Origin: Defluviitaleaceae bacterium
GTDB lineage: Bacteria > Bacillota > Clostridia > Lachnospirales > WRAA01
Direction: 5' to 3'
DNA length: 38,401 bases
Assembly (NCBI GenBank): GCA_009780015.1
Contig: WRAW01000016.1
Location: 1-38,401, forward strand
A program made the position numbers and the translations under genes. Numbering within the stretch: the stretch's first letter is position 1; the number at the start of each line of letters is the position of its first letter. The notes beneath the pieces are model-generated. The model saw nothing but the letters and a program-made list of their open reading frames with translations, searched no databases and was not told the DNA's origin. Positions 24,841 through 33,271 of this stretch are shown here, piece by piece.

Positions 24841-25857
24841 ATGAAAAAAGTCCGTATAGGCTCCGTCGGTCTTGGCAGACTGGGTCTTTTACATGCGCAA
24901 AATATTGCCTCCCGAATTCCCGGAGCGACCCTTACGGCCTTGTGCGATCTGGACGAGGCGCGTCTGGAGGAAACGGCCAAGAATCTGGGCGTACAAAGGA
25001 CGTTCACGGACTTTGCCCAGATGTCCGCCTGGGACGGGATCGACGCCGTAGCTATTGTCTCGCCCTCCCCCATGCACACCAGCCACATACGCATAGCCAT
25101 GGAGCATGGGAAGCACGTATTTTGCGAAAAGCCCCTTGGCATAACCCTGGAGCAGTGCAAGGACGCGGAGCATGTGGTAACGGCGCACCCTGAGCTTATC
25201 TTCTTTCTCGGTTTTATGCGCCGCTTTGACCCGTCCTATGCCTACGCTAAAGCAAAGCTTGACGCCGGGGAGATCGGACGCGTCGTCCTGTTTCGATCCT
25301 ACAGCCAAGACCCCGACAGCCAAATCGAGGGCTCTATTGCCTATGCCCCCCACTCCGGCGGCCAGTTCCTGGATATGGCAGTTCACGACATAGACCTTGC
25401 CCGCTGGTTCATTGGAAGTGAGCCGAGGCAGGTCTGGGCTATCGGCGGCTGTTACGCGTACCCTCAGTTTGCGCAGTACAACGACGGGGACAACGTCTCG
25501 TGCCTCATGAAGTTCGAGGACGATGCTATGGCCTTCCTGCTTGCCGGACGCACGGCTCACCACGGTTACAACGTAGAAACGGAGATAATAGGCACAAAGA
25601 GCACGCTGCGGATCGGTTCAGTCCCGCAAAAAAACTTTGTGGAAATACTTGACGGTTACGGAGTGCGCAAGGAATGCTCTCAGAGCTTTCACGAGCGCTT
25701 TGAAACAGCGTTCCTGCATGAAATGCGGGAATTCGTCACCTGCATATCGGAGGGTCGCAGACCGGAAGTATCGGTTTTCGATGGAACGAGGGTTCTGGAA
25801 ATCGCAAACCAGTGTAAAACGTCCTTTGAGACGGGAAACCTAGTCTCGTGCAAATAA
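24841..25857 (+). CDS. Gfo/Idh/MocA family dehydrogenase, inositol dehydrogenase-like (second copy)
   Basis: The 338-residue protein has the NAD fingerprint GSVGLGRLG, the catalytic-lysine motif CEKPLG and DMAVHDIDLARWF. It resembles the divergent gene at 19788-20804 in length and motif order but differs widely in sequence, so the two probably handle different oxidation steps or stereoisomers (as IolG and IolX do). It is the fourth gene of the transporter operon, which ties it to the imported ligand. No terminator is visible after it; a long non-coding repeat follows. Confidence 0.85.
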   Translation: MKKVRIGSVGLGRLGLLHAQNIASRIPGATLTALCDLDEARLEETAKNLGVQRTFTDFAQMSAWDGIDAVAIVSPSPMHTSHIRIAMEHGKHVFCEKPLGITLEQCKDAEHVVTAHPELIFFLGFMRRFDPSYAYAKAKLDAGEIGRVVLFRSYSQDPDSQIEGSIAYAPHSGGQFLDMAVHDIDLARWFIGSEPRQVWAIGGCYAYPQFAQYNDGDNVSCLMKFEDDAMAFLLAGRTAHHGYNVETEIIGTKSTLRIGSVPQKNFVEILDGYGVRKECSQSFHERFETAFLHEMREFVTCISEGRRPEVSVFDGTRVLEIANQCKTSFETGNLVSCK

Positions 25858-25877
25858 TATAGACCTCTTGCATCATT

Positions 25878-26248
25878 TGTCATTGCGGGCTTGACCTATA
25901 ATCTCATCCGCCGCGAAAATTATTTGGAACATGTGTTCATAGGTGGGGATGGCGTATTAGCGAGGTGATTTTTTGCCAATCTAGGAGGTGACGACGCCCG
26001 GGGTCCCCGTAAAACCCGGTTTTGGCTTTGTGGGGTGGACTGAGCGTACCCACAGGGCACGCAAGGATGCTGTGTGCCGGTGGCACATATTTAGCATCCG
26101 AAGCGCCAGCGTAGGCGGAGGAACCGACGACCCGGGTCCCCATAAAGCCCGGTTTTGGCTTCGTGGGGTGGAATTCGACCGCTAAGACGCCGTTCCCATC
26201 CTATGAACACAGGTTCTTAAAGTGATTTCAGGTCAAGCCCACAATGAC
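25878..26248. repeat. nested inverted-repeat element (families B and C) filling the gap before psuG
   Basis: Outer arms GTCATTGCGGGCTTGACCT (25879-25897) and its complement (26230-26248) match at 18 of 19. Inside, GAAC-TGTGTTCATAGG arms (from 25927 and to 26216) extend imperfectly for about 35 bp with shared GGCGT.TTAGCG. Between these, one block occurs twice in direct orientation (near 25990-26040 and 26127-26180): CGACGNCCGGG, GTCCCC, then CCCGGTTTTGGCTT and TGGGGTGGA. No coding frame is convincing. This is most likely one mobile or MITE-like element inserted in another. Confidence 0.75.
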
Positions 26249-26296
26249 GTGCATGAGTGAAGCAAAACTATTTCAGTACAAATTTAGGAGGATCGC

Positions 26297-27220
26297 ATGA
26301 ATTCTAATTTTAACGCTTACATGGACATAATGCCGGAGGTTCGCGAAGCGCTGCAAGATGGCCGGCCCGTAGTCGCGCTGGAGTCTACGATAGTGTTCCA
26401 CGGGATGCCGTATCCTCAGAATATCGAATGTCACAAACGATGCGAGGAAATAATAAGGAACAAAGGGGCGATTCCCGCGGCGATAGCTGTGTCAAGGGGA
26501 AGGATAAAGGTCGGCTTTACACAGAGCGATCTTGATGAAATGCTGGAAGCCGGAGATACAATTAAGCTGAGCCGCCGCGACTTGGCGAGTGCGGTGGCGT
26601 CCGGGCGAAACGGGGCGACTACCGTGTCCGCCACGATGATGGTGGCGGAAATGGCAGGAATCCCCGTGTTTGCAACAGGCGGGATCGGAGGCGTTCACCG
26701 AGGGGCTCAGACGACATTTGACATATCGGCGGATTTGCAGCAGTTAGCGCAGAGCAATGTGTGCGTCGTGTGCGCCGGGGTCAAGAGCATACTTGACATC
26801 GGCCTGACATTGGAATACCTGGAGACTCTCGGCGTTCCCGTACTGGGTTACATGACCGACGATTTCCCCGCGTTTTACACGCGCCGCAGCGGGTTCAAGG
26901 TCGACAGCGCGAAGGGCGGCGCGGCTGAAATTGCCAGGATGCTGAAAGTGAAGTGGGATCTCGGAATACGCGGCGGAGCACTGATAGGCTGCCCCGTACC
27001 GGAAGCCTGCGCAATGGGCTCCGCCGAAATAAATCAGGCGATAAACCAAGCGCTGGCAGAAGCGGCGGCAAATGGAGTACACGGTAAGGAATTTACGCCG
27101 TTCCTGTTGTCTAAGATGGCGGAGGTTACCGGAGGCACAAGCCTGACGACGAATATGCATCTTGTGTGGAACAACTGTGAGAAAGCGGCGGAAATCGCAA
27201 TAGAATACAGCGCTATATGA
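26297..27220 (+). CDS. psuG: pseudouridine-5'-phosphate glycosidase
   Basis: The 307-residue protein carries the PsuG signatures: VVALESTIVFHGMPYP, the segment GAIPAAIAVSRGRIKVGF, KLSRRDLASAVASGRNGATTVSATM, FATGGIGGVHRG and CAGVKSILDIGLTLE. The enzyme splits the C-C glycosidic bond of pseudouridine 5'-phosphate to uracil and ribose 5-phosphate, using a lysine and a metal. AGGAGG precedes the ATG. Its stop overlaps the psuK start as ATGA, so the two steps are coupled. Confidence 0.93.
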   Translation: MNSNFNAYMDIMPEVREALQDGRPVVALESTIVFHGMPYPQNIECHKRCEEIIRNKGAIPAAIAVSRGRIKVGFTQSDLDEMLEAGDTIKLSRRDLASAVASGRNGATTVSATMMVAEMAGIPVFATGGIGGVHRGAQTTFDISADLQQLAQSNVCVVCAGVKSILDIGLTLEYLETLGVPVLGYMTDDFPAFYTRRSGFKVDSAKGGAAEIARMLKVKWDLGIRGGALIGCPVPEACAMGSAEINQAINQALAEAAANGVHGKEFTPFLLSKMAEVTGGTSLTTNMHLVWNNCEKAAEIAIEYSAI

Positions 27221-28164
27221 AACATGACACTGTGGTGATAGGCAGCGCCGTATACGATATCACGGGCAAATTCCTGCTTGACGGCGTCAACGCCGGGGAC
27301 TCGAACCCCAGCAGTATTTACACAAGCTGCGGCGGCGTTGGGCGTAATATCGCCGAAAATACCGCGCGAATCGGCCTAGCGACAAGCCTGATAACCGCGT
27401 GGGGTACGGACGCGTTTTCAACGGAGCTTCGCGCGTCCTGTGAAAATGTCGGCGTAGACGTCAGCCGCGTCTACTCAATAGAAGGATCGAAGACCAGCGT
27501 GTATATAGACTTGCTCGACCGGCGCGGTGAGCTGGTGATGGCGGCGGCTGACTTGACAGCGCTGGAATCCCTGCCCGCCGCCGCCTTTTCAGACAGGCTT
27601 GAACACATCAACCGTCACAGTCTGGTATGCCTGGATGCAAACCTTACTGAACAGCAACTGACAATAATCGCGGAAGGCTGTCGCAAACCGATAATGGGTG
27701 ACACCGTATCCGTGGCCAAGGCTCCGCGATTTCGGAATATATTGAACAATATGCATACTCTCAAGACAAACGCCGCCGAACTTAGCGCGCTCACATGCCG
27801 AACCACGGATGATCGTGACGGCATTGAGAAAGCTGCCTCAGAACTGCTTGCGGCCGGATTGGAAAGGGTGTTCGTAACGCGCGGCGAGCAGGGATCGTGC
27901 TGTATCGACCGCCAGGGCGCGATATGGCTCGACAAGATTGCGGTGCGGGTTACAAGCGCCACGGGAGCGGGAGACGCCTTTGCCGCCGGCGTGGCGTACG
28001 GTATGCTCCGCGTCATGTCGGCGGCGGATACTCTGATATTCGGTACGGCCATGTCGCATATTGCGCTGCAAAGCCCTTCCGCAGTAAGCAATGAAGTAAC
28101 GGAGGCTATGGCGTTAAGCCTTCATAGTGATTTGAAAAAAAGTATTGACATTAACGTTACGTAA
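27217..28164 (+). CDS. psuK: PfkB-family carbohydrate kinase, probable pseudouridine kinase
   Basis: The protein has the ribokinase-family motifs: the N-terminal CGGVGRNIAENTARIG, substrate-lid region, and C-terminal DTVSVAK and TSATGAGDAFAAG with the catalytic Asp and anion hole. PfkB proteins phosphorylate sugars or nucleosides. Direct overlap with psuG points to pseudouridine as substrate. The length of 315 residues is usual. The last seven codons contain the -35 box of the following merR promoter. Confidence 0.88.
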   Translation: MKHDTVVIGSAVYDITGKFLLDGVNAGDSNPSSIYTSCGGVGRNIAENTARIGLATSLITAWGTDAFSTELRASCENVGVDVSRVYSIEGSKTSVYIDLLDRRGELVMAAADLTALESLPAAAFSDRLEHINRHSLVCLDANLTEQQLTIIAEGCRKPIMGDTVSVAKAPRFRNILNNMHTLKTNAAELSALTCRTTDDRDGIEKAASELLAAGLERVFVTRGEQGSCCIDRQGAIWLDKIAVRVTSATGAGDAFAAGVAYGMLRVMSAADTLIFGTAMSHIALQSPSAVSNEVTEAMALSLHSDLKKSIDINVT

Positions 28165-28175
28165 TAGTTTACAAT
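28145..28175 (+). promoter_or_regulatory. MerR-type promoter with 19-bp spacer
   Basis: TTGACA (28145-28150), exactly 19 bp, TACAAT (28170-28175). The spacer holds the palindromic AACGTT and TTACGTAA. Over-long spacers are diagnostic of promoters remodelled by MerR-family activators, which suggests autoregulation by the next gene. Confidence 0.75.
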
Positions 28176-28195
28176 TGATTTCGGAGGTGCCGGCG

Positions 28196-28954
28196 ATGGA
28201 GTATACGATAAACAAACTCGCCAAGCTGGCCGGCGTAAGTGCGAGGACATTGCGGTATTACGAGGAGTTCGGGCTTCTTTCGCCTGCGAGGTCAAACTCC
28301 AGCGGCTACCGTATGTATGGCCGGAAGGAAGTCGACCGGCTGCAGCACATACTTTTTTATCGTGAGCTTGGCGTGTCCTTGGATGATATCAAGAGAATGT
28401 TGTCCGACAAAAACTTCGACGGTAGGGACGCGCTTCTGAGCCACTTGTCGGCTCTGCACGCCAAACGAAAGCAATTGGACTTGCTGATTGCCAATGTGGA
28501 AAAGACCATATCGGCGCTGAAAGGTGAAACTATTATGAGCGACGAAGAGAAGTTCGAGGGCTTCGCCCAAATGATGATTGACGACAACGAGAAGCGGTAC
28601 GGCTCGGAAATCCGAGGAAAATACGGCGGCGACGCTGTTGAGAAGTCTAACACCAAGTTCAGAGGAATGACAAAGGAGAAGTACGCCGAAGTTGAAAGCC
28701 TGTCAAATGAGCTGCACAATACGCTGATAGCTGCCCTCGCGCAAGGCGACCCAGCCGGCGAATCGGCGCAAAAAGCGTGTGAACTGCACAAGCAATGGCT
28801 GTGCTGCTTCTGGGACAGCTACAGCAAAGAAGCCCACGTCGGCGTGGCGCAAACGTATGTAGACGACCCGCGCTTTACGGCTTATTACGACAAAATTGCG
28901 CCCGGGTGCGCGGTATTTCTCAGGGACGCAATCCTCGTCCATTGCAGACAGTAA
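28196..28954 (+). CDS. MerR-family regulator with TipAS ligand-binding domain
   Basis: Residues 1-70 are a MerR winged helix (YTINKLAKLAGVSARTLRYYEEFGLL), followed by the dimerisation helix up to about 110. The C-terminal ~130 residues match the TipAS fold, with KFRGMTKEKYAEVESL and the aromatic HKQWLCCFWDSYSKEAHVGVAQTYVDDPRF. TipAS domains bind thiopeptide-like or other bulky antimicrobials and switch the promoter on. The ATG at 28196 has GGAGG 8 bases upstream. The expected target is its own promoter; no obvious resistance gene lies beside it. Confidence 0.9.
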   Translation: MEYTINKLAKLAGVSARTLRYYEEFGLLSPARSNSSGYRMYGRKEVDRLQHILFYRELGVSLDDIKRMLSDKNFDGRDALLSHLSALHAKRKQLDLLIANVEKTISALKGETIMSDEEKFEGFAQMMIDDNEKRYGSEIRGKYGGDAVEKSNTKFRGMTKEKYAEVESLSNELHNTLIAALAQGDPAGESAQKACELHKQWLCCFWDSYSKEAHVGVAQTYVDDPRFTAYYDKIAPGCAVFLRDAILVHCRQ

Positions 28955-28957
28955 TAT

Positions 28958-28998
28958 TACCAACTAAAAATCAGCCCATGGCTGATTTTTAGTTGGTG
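28958..28998 (+). terminator. hairpin terminator after merR
   Basis: CCAACTAAAAATCAGCC (28960-28976) and its perfect complement (28980-28996) form a 17-bp stem with a CAT loop. It is T-rich downstream rather than followed by a strict T-run. The A-run in the 5' arm and T-run in the 3' arm would suit termination from either side. Confidence 0.65.
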
Positions 28999-29009
28999 TT
29001 TATGTTTAT

Positions 29010-29117
29010 TATAGGAATATGACTGCGAAACTGCATCAAAGGAGGGGTGCGCGGAATCGCAAGATTCCATGCTGTTTACCCCGACGCGTGATGCAGATTG
29101 AGCTGCGTATTCCTATA
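29010..29117 (+). ncRNA. 108-nt structured element, copy 2
   Basis: This aligns gaplessly with 9162-9269. P2 here is CTGCATCA/TGATGCAG against CAGTAACA/TGTTACTG in copy 1, so three pairs change on both sides. P1 changes T-A to G-C at element position 6. P3 is capped by GCAA, another GNRA loop. It lies between the convergent merR and HPr-like genes, so it is not leading a plus-strand gene here. Confidence 0.65.
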
Positions 29118-29127
29118 GCTATTGCGA

Positions 29128-29361
29128 TCATCGAATTATGAATTCCTCGAGCTTCTTCGAGACGCGCTCGAAGGTTGCGTTGTCGTGGATATCGAGCCTA
29201 AGCGGGTTGCTTAGGTCAAGGCTGAATATTCCCATTATGGATTTCGCGTCTACGACATACCTGTCGGAGCCTAGGTCGAATTCACCGTCGAAGGTTGAGA
29301 TGATGTTAACAAAAGACTTGACCTTCTCGACAGTATTAAGTTGTATTGGCAATGATTTCAT
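29128..29361 (-). CDS. HPr-like protein lacking the phospho-histidine
   Basis: At 77 residues it has the HPr fold size, and the segment AKSIMGIFSLDL corresponds to the region around regulatory Ser46 of HPr. The active-site histidine and its LHARPA context are missing from the N-terminal helix, so it cannot act as a PTS phosphocarrier. Similar short proteins are common in Clostridia. Regulation through the serine, as in Crh, is possible but not shown. AAGGAG lies before the ATG at 29361, and the DUF362 stop is 3 bases upstream of that ATG, so it is the last gene of the clpS operon. Confidence 0.75.
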   Translation of the reverse strand: MKSLPIQLNTVEKVKSFVNIISTFDGEFDLGSDRYVVDAKSIMGIFSLDLSNPLRLDIHDNATFERVSKKLEEFIIR

Positions 29362-29364
29362 GAG

Positions 29365-30522
29365 TTATCTCCTTTTGCGGTATTGTATTTTTTTGATAAT
29401 GGAACTTGTCAGGCCGCTGAACAAGTTTTCAACGAAGAGCCGCATGAGAAACGGCCTCCTGATGACAACGGCCTTGGCGCCGCACAGTTCCTGGCAGCAA
29501 TAGCAGCGTATGCAGCCGTCCAGCTTAACGCGCGGATCCCTGGGAGCCGCGAAGCTTATAACCTTTACCGGACAGTTTGCGACACATACGCCGCAGCCTG
29601 TACACTTGCCCGTCAGGAAGACGGGTCGCGGTTGAAGCGCACGGCTCATAAGCTTTTGCACTATAGGCGGAAGCGACTGAGACGGGTTAATACGACTAGG
29701 CTTAGGTATGGCGAAATCAGTCACTTGAAAATCGGAGACTCTGCCCCCTATAATTTCAATTTCCGAAACATCGGCCTCGCAAAGCCCGCGCACTGCCGCG
29801 CCCCTAAGCGTCGGAACTTTTTCGGACGGAAGCGATATTATTTCGCATGCCACACGATCCAAGGCAAACGGGCTTGCGCTTGCAAGCACCACACCAAGCT
29901 GACGAGCCTCTCCCGCGGAAGGGCCGTGACCCTCCATTCCGACTATGCCGTCCATTATCGACAGCACGGGGCCGGCCGCCAGACATATGTCGATGAGCGC
30001 GTTGGCGAAGTCGTCGTACTCCGGCATATTCAGGTGGTACTCGGCTTTCATAATGCCGGGAACCGTTCCGAACATGTTCTTTACCGCGCCTGTGAATGTC
30101 ATCATACCATGAGTTTTAAGCTTTGACACGCTGATGACCTTGTCTGCGTCGTTGAGCATGTCGGTCAGAGTAAGCTTCTTCAACAGCAACCCCTCAGGAT
30201 TCTCACGCTCGAACGACTTAAAGTTCGCGTTCAGCGACGCGCCGGTCTGTTCCGCAAGCTCGTAATAGCCGCCCGTTCTGTATATCTTGGCAAGCATAGT
30301 CTCGGTAAACGGCCCTCCTGGGCTGTCGCCTATTATTACGGTATTTCCGTTGTCCATCAGGATCCGCGTGATTGCCTTTAGTACCGAGGGGTGGGTCAAG
30401 GTGGCGTCCTCCGGGCGTTTCTCCATCAAAAGGTTGGCTTTTAGCAGTACCTTTTCCCCCGGCTTCACAAAGGCGCCTATTCCGCCAAGGTCGTCAATCG
30501 CGGCCGACACGGCCTCGAACAC
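29365..30522 (-). CDS. DUF362 domain protein with C-terminal 2x[4Fe-4S] ferredoxin
   Basis: DUF362 occupies roughly residues 1-270 (FVKPGEKVLLKANLL, THPSVLKA, SKLKTHGMMTFTGAVKNMFG). Two ferredoxin motifs follow: CTGCGVCVANCPVKV and CIRCYCCQELCGAKAV, each giving four cysteines for a cluster. Such proteins are presumed electron carriers or oxidoreductases. The listed start is the GTG at 30522, the first standard codon in frame. Homology extends about 16 codons further upstream, up to an ATA at 30570 that overlaps the clpA stop. The true start is therefore uncertain. The C-terminus is basic and possibly membrane-associated. Confidence 0.85.
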   Translation of the reverse strand: MFEAVSAAIDDLGGIGAFVKPGEKVLLKANLLMEKRPEDATLTHPSVLKAITRILMDNGNTVIIGDSPGGPFTETMLAKIYRTGGYYELAEQTGASLNANFKSFERENPEGLLLKKLTLTDMLNDADKVISVSKLKTHGMMTFTGAVKNMFGTVPGIMKAEYHLNMPEYDDFANALIDICLAAGPVLSIMDGIVGMEGHGPSAGEARQLGVVLASASPFALDRVACEIISLPSEKVPTLRGAAVRGLCEADVSEIEIIGGRVSDFQVTDFAIPKPSRINPSQSLPPIVQKLMSRALQPRPVFLTGKCTGCGVCVANCPVKVISFAAPRDPRVKLDGCIRCYCCQELCGAKAVVIRRPFLMRLFVENLFSGLTSSIIKKIQYRKRR

Positions 30523-30566
30523 CTCGACATCATTATATGCGGCGCAACCTCTTAGCGATACCTTTT

Positions 30567-32849
30567 TTATGACGGTTCACCCCGCTTCGCGTTTGCTTTG
30601 CCGCGCTTGGCGTACGTTTTGCGTGACGATATCACCAGCTTGCCGTTCTTGTAGTCCACCATGACCTTGCCGCCGCCCTGGAGATTCCCGAAGAGAACCT
30701 TGTCAATTAGCTGGGACTTGATCTCGCGTTCGACTGTGCGGATAATCTCACGCGCGCCGTATTCTTCGGAGAATCCCTTTCCGGCAATATATTTGAGCGC
30801 GGAATCGCTGAGCTGAATTGTTATGTTTTTGTCCGCGAGGCGTTCGGACAGCTTGCCGACGGATTTTTCCGCAATAAGGCCGGCCATCTTTGCGTCTATT
30901 TTCTTAAACTGGACGGTTGCGTCCAGACGGTTGCGAAACTCCGGGCTGAATATGCGCTCCACAGCCTTGTCGATGGCTTCGCTTCCGCCCGAAAGCCCGC
31001 CATAACCGATGATGCGCTTGCCCAGTTCCTTGGCTCCGGCATTGGAGGTCATTATCAGGATAATGTTGCGAAAGTCGGCCTTCTTTCCGGAATTGTCGGT
31101 CAGAGCGCCGTAATCCATTATTTGCAGCAGCACGTTGAAGATGTCGGGGTGAGCCTTTTCGATTTCATCCAAAAGGAGTACGGCGTGGGGGCTTCTGCGG
31201 ATGGCTTCCGTAAGCAGGCCGCCTTCCTCGTAACCCACATAACCGGGCGGTGAGCCAATTAGCCGCGCGACGGAGTGTTTCTCCTGGTATTCGCTCATGT
31301 CGTAGCGAAGAAGCTTGAGGCCGAGGTGTTTCGTCAGAAGCTTGGCGATTTCGGTCTTGCCGACGCCCGTAGGCCCCACAAAGAGCAGGTTGGCCACGCA
31401 CTTTTCGCCGTCGTTAAGGCCGCTGCGCGAGGCTTTTATAGCCGATACGACGGTAGACACGGCATCGTCCTGCCCGAAGAGCTCCTTGCGTATATTGTCC
31501 TCAAGGTACATCAGCTTGTCGGCCTCCGAACCGCTGATAGACTTTTCGGGTATACGCGCCATAAGCGCGACGGTACGCTCGATGTCGGCGGCGCGGACTT
31601 CGACCTGGTCGTCGTCGGTACGAATTATGCGTATGTGAGCGCCGGTCTCGTCCAGCACGTCAATGGCCTTGTCGGGCATGAAACGTTCGGGCATGTGGCG
31701 AATGGACAGCTCACAGGTCATGCGGATTATGTCGTCGGAATAGGAAACGTTGTGATATGCCTCGTATTTTTGGCGGAGACCCATCAATATCTCGATGCTT
31801 TCATCCATATTCGGCTCGGGGATATCTATCTTTTGAAAGCGGCGCGACAGGGCGCGGTCTTTCTCGAAGTGCTTCTTGTACTCTTCGTAAGTGGTCGCGC
31901 CGATGAAGCGAATACGTCCCCTTGTGAGATACGGCTTCAGAATGCTTCCGGCGTCCAGCGCGCCAGAACCAACCGCGCCCGCGCCCACTACGGTGTGTAT
32001 TTCGTCGATATAGACGATGGGCGATTCGTGACGCGAAATGGCTTCCACGACCTTTATAAGCCGCTCCTCGAAGTCGCCGCGGTACTTGGTTCCGGCCAGC
32101 AAAGTTCCCATGTCGATGTAGAAGATCAGGCTCCCGCGCAGACCGGCGGGTACGTCGCCGACAGCTATCCTGGACGCGAGACCCTCGACAATGGCTGTCT
32201 TTCCTACTCCCGGTTCACCAACGTGTACGGGATTGTTCTTGAGGCGGCGGCTTAGCACCTGTATTGTGCGGGACAGCGCGTCCTCGCGGGCTATAAGGGG
32301 GTCATATTCTCCCTGGCCGGCCTTTTCAACCATGTTGACGGTGAATCTTTCCAGCACATCTTCGTCGTTGGACTTGCCTACGGCGGCGTTCGCGGCCTTG
32401 GGCTCGTCGGGAGCGGCCTGCCCCTGGCTTACGACGGGAGTGGAGGCGTAACGTATGACGGCGCGGCGGTCGACTCCATTCTTCTGTAAGAAGTATGACG
32501 CGAAGGACTCGGGCAAGTTAAGTATCGCCGCCAATATGTTCCCAAGATGCACCAGACCCGTGCCAAGGCCGCGCGCCTGAGCCGTAGCCAACTCGAACAT
32601 CTTTATAAACTCAAAGGAGTCCGTTGGGCTGTCGCTGGGCTTGTGCGGCAACTTGGTCTTGAAAAATTCGATCAGCTCGTTCTGGATGGCTATGATGTCT
32701 CCGCCGCTCTTGCTCACGATCTCCTTGCCGTGGTCGAACATAAGCGACGCGTAGAGGAAGTGCTCCGGCGTCAGGTATTCGTGCCCTTGCATCCGGGCCT
32801 CGTTCAGCGCCACCACATATATTTGGTTGCAGATATTCTCAAGTTTCAT
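30567..32849 (-). CDS. clpA: ATP-dependent Clp protease ATP-binding subunit ClpA
   Basis: The 760-residue protein begins with the ClpA-type N domain (double Clp repeat, about 1-145), which docks ClpS. AAA module 1 has Walker A GEPGVGKTA (about 213) and Walker B YIDEIHT. AAA module 2 has GPTGVGKTE (about 490) and LLLDEIEKA. The loop IIGYGG near 615 corresponds to the IGF/IGL element that binds ClpP. No long coiled-coil M domain is present, so it is ClpA rather than ClpB or ClpC. It follows clpS by 16 bases with AGGAG before the ATG. The C-terminal tail has a tandem AKRG. clpP lies elsewhere. Confidence 0.92.
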   Translation of the reverse strand: MKLENICNQIYVVALNEARMQGHEYLTPEHFLYASLMFDHGKEIVSKSGGDIIAIQNELIEFFKTKLPHKPSDSPTDSFEFIKMFELATAQARGLGTGLVHLGNILAAILNLPESFASYFLQKNGVDRRAVIRYASTPVVSQGQAAPDEPKAANAAVGKSNDEDVLERFTVNMVEKAGQGEYDPLIAREDALSRTIQVLSRRLKNNPVHVGEPGVGKTAIVEGLASRIAVGDVPAGLRGSLIFYIDMGTLLAGTKYRGDFEERLIKVVEAISRHESPIVYIDEIHTVVGAGAVGSGALDAGSILKPYLTRGRIRFIGATTYEEYKKHFEKDRALSRRFQKIDIPEPNMDESIEILMGLRQKYEAYHNVSYSDDIIRMTCELSIRHMPERFMPDKAIDVLDETGAHIRIIRTDDDQVEVRAADIERTVALMARIPEKSISGSEADKLMYLEDNIRKELFGQDDAVSTVVSAIKASRSGLNDGEKCVANLLFVGPTGVGKTEIAKLLTKHLGLKLLRYDMSEYQEKHSVARLIGSPPGYVGYEEGGLLTEAIRRSPHAVLLLDEIEKAHPDIFNVLLQIMDYGALTDNSGKKADFRNIILIMTSNAGAKELGKRIIGYGGLSGGSEAIDKAVERIFSPEFRNRLDATVQFKKIDAKMAGLIAEKSVGKLSERLADKNITIQLSDSALKYIAGKGFSEEYGAREIIRTVEREIKSQLIDKVLFGNLQGGGKVMVDYKNGKLVISSRKTYAKRGKANAKRGEPS

Positions 32850-32865
32850 TGTCTACGCTCCTAAC

Positions 32866-33171
32866 CTAACCCGCATCGTCCAGAGAAAGCTTCAACGGAA
32901 ACCCGCGCGTGCTCGACAGCCTGTCCGTCTGCAGTTTCTTAGACACGGCGATGTCGTATGTGTATACTCCGGCGATTCCATGTCCATTATTGTGTATATC
33001 CAGCATTGTCGTAACTGCGTCTTCACGCGTTTTGTGGAACACATTCATCAGCACGTCGATGACGAAGTCCATCTCCGTGATGTTGTCGTTGTGCATGATT
33101 ACCTTGAACATACGCGGCATCTTTATATTCGCCTCGGTGATTATCGTTGGCTTAACGTTGTATTGCGGCAT
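32866..33171 (-). CDS. clpS: ClpS adaptor protein
   Basis: The 101-residue protein shows the ClpS core: VIMHNDNITEMDFVIDVL, which holds the conserved Asn-Asp pair for N-degron binding, and IHNNGHGIAGVYTYDIA with the conserved His. ClpS delivers N-end-rule substrates to ClpA. The start is the ATG at 33171 with AAGGAG 8 bases upstream; an earlier in-frame ATG lacks this. It is the first gene of clpS-clpA-DUF362-HPr-like. Confidence 0.93.
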   Translation of the reverse strand: MPQYNVKPTIITEANIKMPRMFKVIMHNDNITEMDFVIDVLMNVFHKTREDAVTTMLDIHNNGHGIAGVYTYDIAVSKKLQTDRLSSTRGFPLKLSLDDAG

Positions 33172-33202
33172 GGAAATTCTCCTTACCTGACACAATTTGT
33201 TC

Positions 33203-33232
33203 TTGCTTTTTGGCGGCCCGTTCTGTTACAAT
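33203..33232 (+). promoter_or_regulatory. sigma-A promoter for the PRiA4b ORF-3-like gene
   Basis: TTGCTT (33203-33208), 18-bp spacer, TACAAT (33227-33232). It places transcription start near 33239 and excludes start codons before that. Confidence 0.5.
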
Positions 33233-33271
33233 GGTCGTGTGAAAGCATGTCTGTATGAAAGCGAGACTGTA

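Noticed and set aside
31275-32255. 326-codon plus-strand frame opposite clpA
   Set aside because: Antisense to conserved ClpA motifs; no recognisable domain.
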